Source of the DNA: Brachybacterium sp.
GTDB lineage: Bacteria; Actinomycetota; Actinomycetes; Actinomycetales; Dermabacteraceae
Length of the DNA stretch: 6,397 nt
Direction: 5' to 3'
NCBI GenBank assembly: GCA_030451965.1
Contig: JAKDNE010000191.1
Location: 1 to 6,397 of the forward strand
Part shown: positions 5,843 to 6,397 of the stretch, in pieces
Position numbering within the stretch: position 1 is the first letter of the stretch
Layout of the letters: every line of letters begins with the position of its first letter
Made by a program: the position numbers and the translations under genes
The notes under the pieces: generated by a model
The model's database searches: none
What the model saw: only the letters and a program-made list of their open reading frames with translations
What the model was told of the DNA's origin: nothing

Positions 5843-6397
5843 ATGTCCGATGTCATCGCCGGCCGTATCGAGCTGCTCCATCCCCTCGCCCGGGGCGCCT
5901 CGGGCTCGCTGTGGCGTGCGATCGACCGCCGGTACGGAGCGGCCTGTGCGGCCAAGGTGATGCGCCAGCGCGACGGCGCCGACGTGCTGCGCTTCGTGCG
6001 CGAGCAGACGGTCGGCTCCGCCCAGGATCTGGGTCGGCACCCGCACCTGCTGCCCCCCTACACCTGGGTCGCGGAGGACGACACGATCGTGCTGGTGATG
6101 CCGCTGGTGCACGGCGGCACGCTCGCCGGGACCCTCGCGGAGCACGGTGCGCTGTCTCCGTCGCTGGTCGCCCAGCTGCTGCGCCAGCTGCTGGACGCGC
6201 TCGCGGCGATGCATGGATCCCACTGGGTCCATCGCGACCTCAAGCCCGCGAACCTGCTGCTGGAGGCCACCGGGGACAGCGCTCCGCACCTGCTCCTGGC
6301 TGATTTCGGCATCGCGCTGCACGAGAGTGATGTGCGGCTCACGGAGACCGGCTTCGCGCACGGCACCCCCGGCTTCATGGCGCCGGAGATCCTCGAG
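5843..6397 (+). CDS. Ser/Thr protein kinase (PknB-like catalytic domain), 3' end cut off
   Basis: An open frame of 185 residues from the ATG at 5843 runs off the right edge without a stop. It carries the Hanks-type kinase landmarks in order: a glycine-rich loop (LARGASGSLW, Gly18 and Gly21, with Ala16 at the first Gly position), beta-3 Lys38 in AAKVM, a candidate alpha-C Glu54, hinge region VMPLVHGG (85-92), catalytic loop HRDLKPAN (130-137, Asp132), DFG (154-156), a Thr-containing activation segment (Thr167, Thr169), and GTPGFMAPE (174-182) with Glu182. All residues needed for phosphotransfer are present, so it should be active. The C-lobe remainder and any transmembrane or sensor region lie outside the window. 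An in-frame ATG at 5831 is an alternative start; neither has a visible ribosome site. It is divergent from the exported-protein gene, with which it may share regulation. Confidence 0.92.
   Translation, partial: MSDVIAGRIELLHPLARGASGSLWRAIDRRYGAACAAKVMRQRDGADVLRFVREQTVGSAQDLGRHPHLLPPYTWVAEDDTIVLVMPLVHGGTLAGTLAEHGALSPSLVAQLLRQLLDALAAMHGSHWVHRDLKPANLLLEATGDSAPHLLLADFGIALHESDVRLTETGFAHGTPGFMAPEILE

Overview
The window looks like chromosomal DNA from a high-GC actinobacterium. Codon third positions are overwhelmingly G/C. The first gene belongs to the mycothiol-dependent Rv2466c family, which is typical of mycothiol-producing Actinobacteria. A PknB-like Ser/Thr kinase is at the right edge. The protein style fits a Micrococcales member (Brachybacterium-like is a guess), but genus cannot be fixed from this sequence. 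I see no IS element, phage gene, CRISPR array, tRNA or rRNA.

Layout, left to right. (1) Positions 1-577, minus strand: a nearly complete DsbA/Rv2466c-family thiol oxidoreductase, with its C-terminus cut by the window edge. (2) Positions 578-709: a divergent control region holding a 34-bp nest of overlapping inverted repeats just before the next gene. (3) Positions 710-4314, plus strand: two ABC exporter half-transporters overlapping by ATGA, a translationally coupled operon. (4) Positions 4315-4370: a short convergent gap. (5) Positions 4371-5720, minus strand: an exported protein of unknown function with a C-terminal membrane anchor. (6) Positions 5721-5842: a divergent intergenic region with two evenly spaced CGACGTCG palindromes. 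(7) Positions 5843-6397, plus strand: the N-terminal 185 residues of a Ser/Thr protein kinase, cut by the right edge.

The two ABC proteins clearly work together. The first has lost its Walker A lysine, Walker B acid, Q-loop glutamine and switch histidine but keeps a perfect LSGGQ signature. The second keeps all of its ATP-binding residues but has lost LSGGQ (it reads LTAEQ). A heterodimer therefore has exactly one competent ATP site, built from Walker A/B of the second and the signature of the first, and one strongly degenerate site. The exported protein and the kinase share one divergent control region, which makes a functional link plausible but unproven. I found no clear case for a wholly new system. 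The extreme asymmetry of the exporter, the dyad nest before it and the kinase/exported-protein pair deserve a second look.
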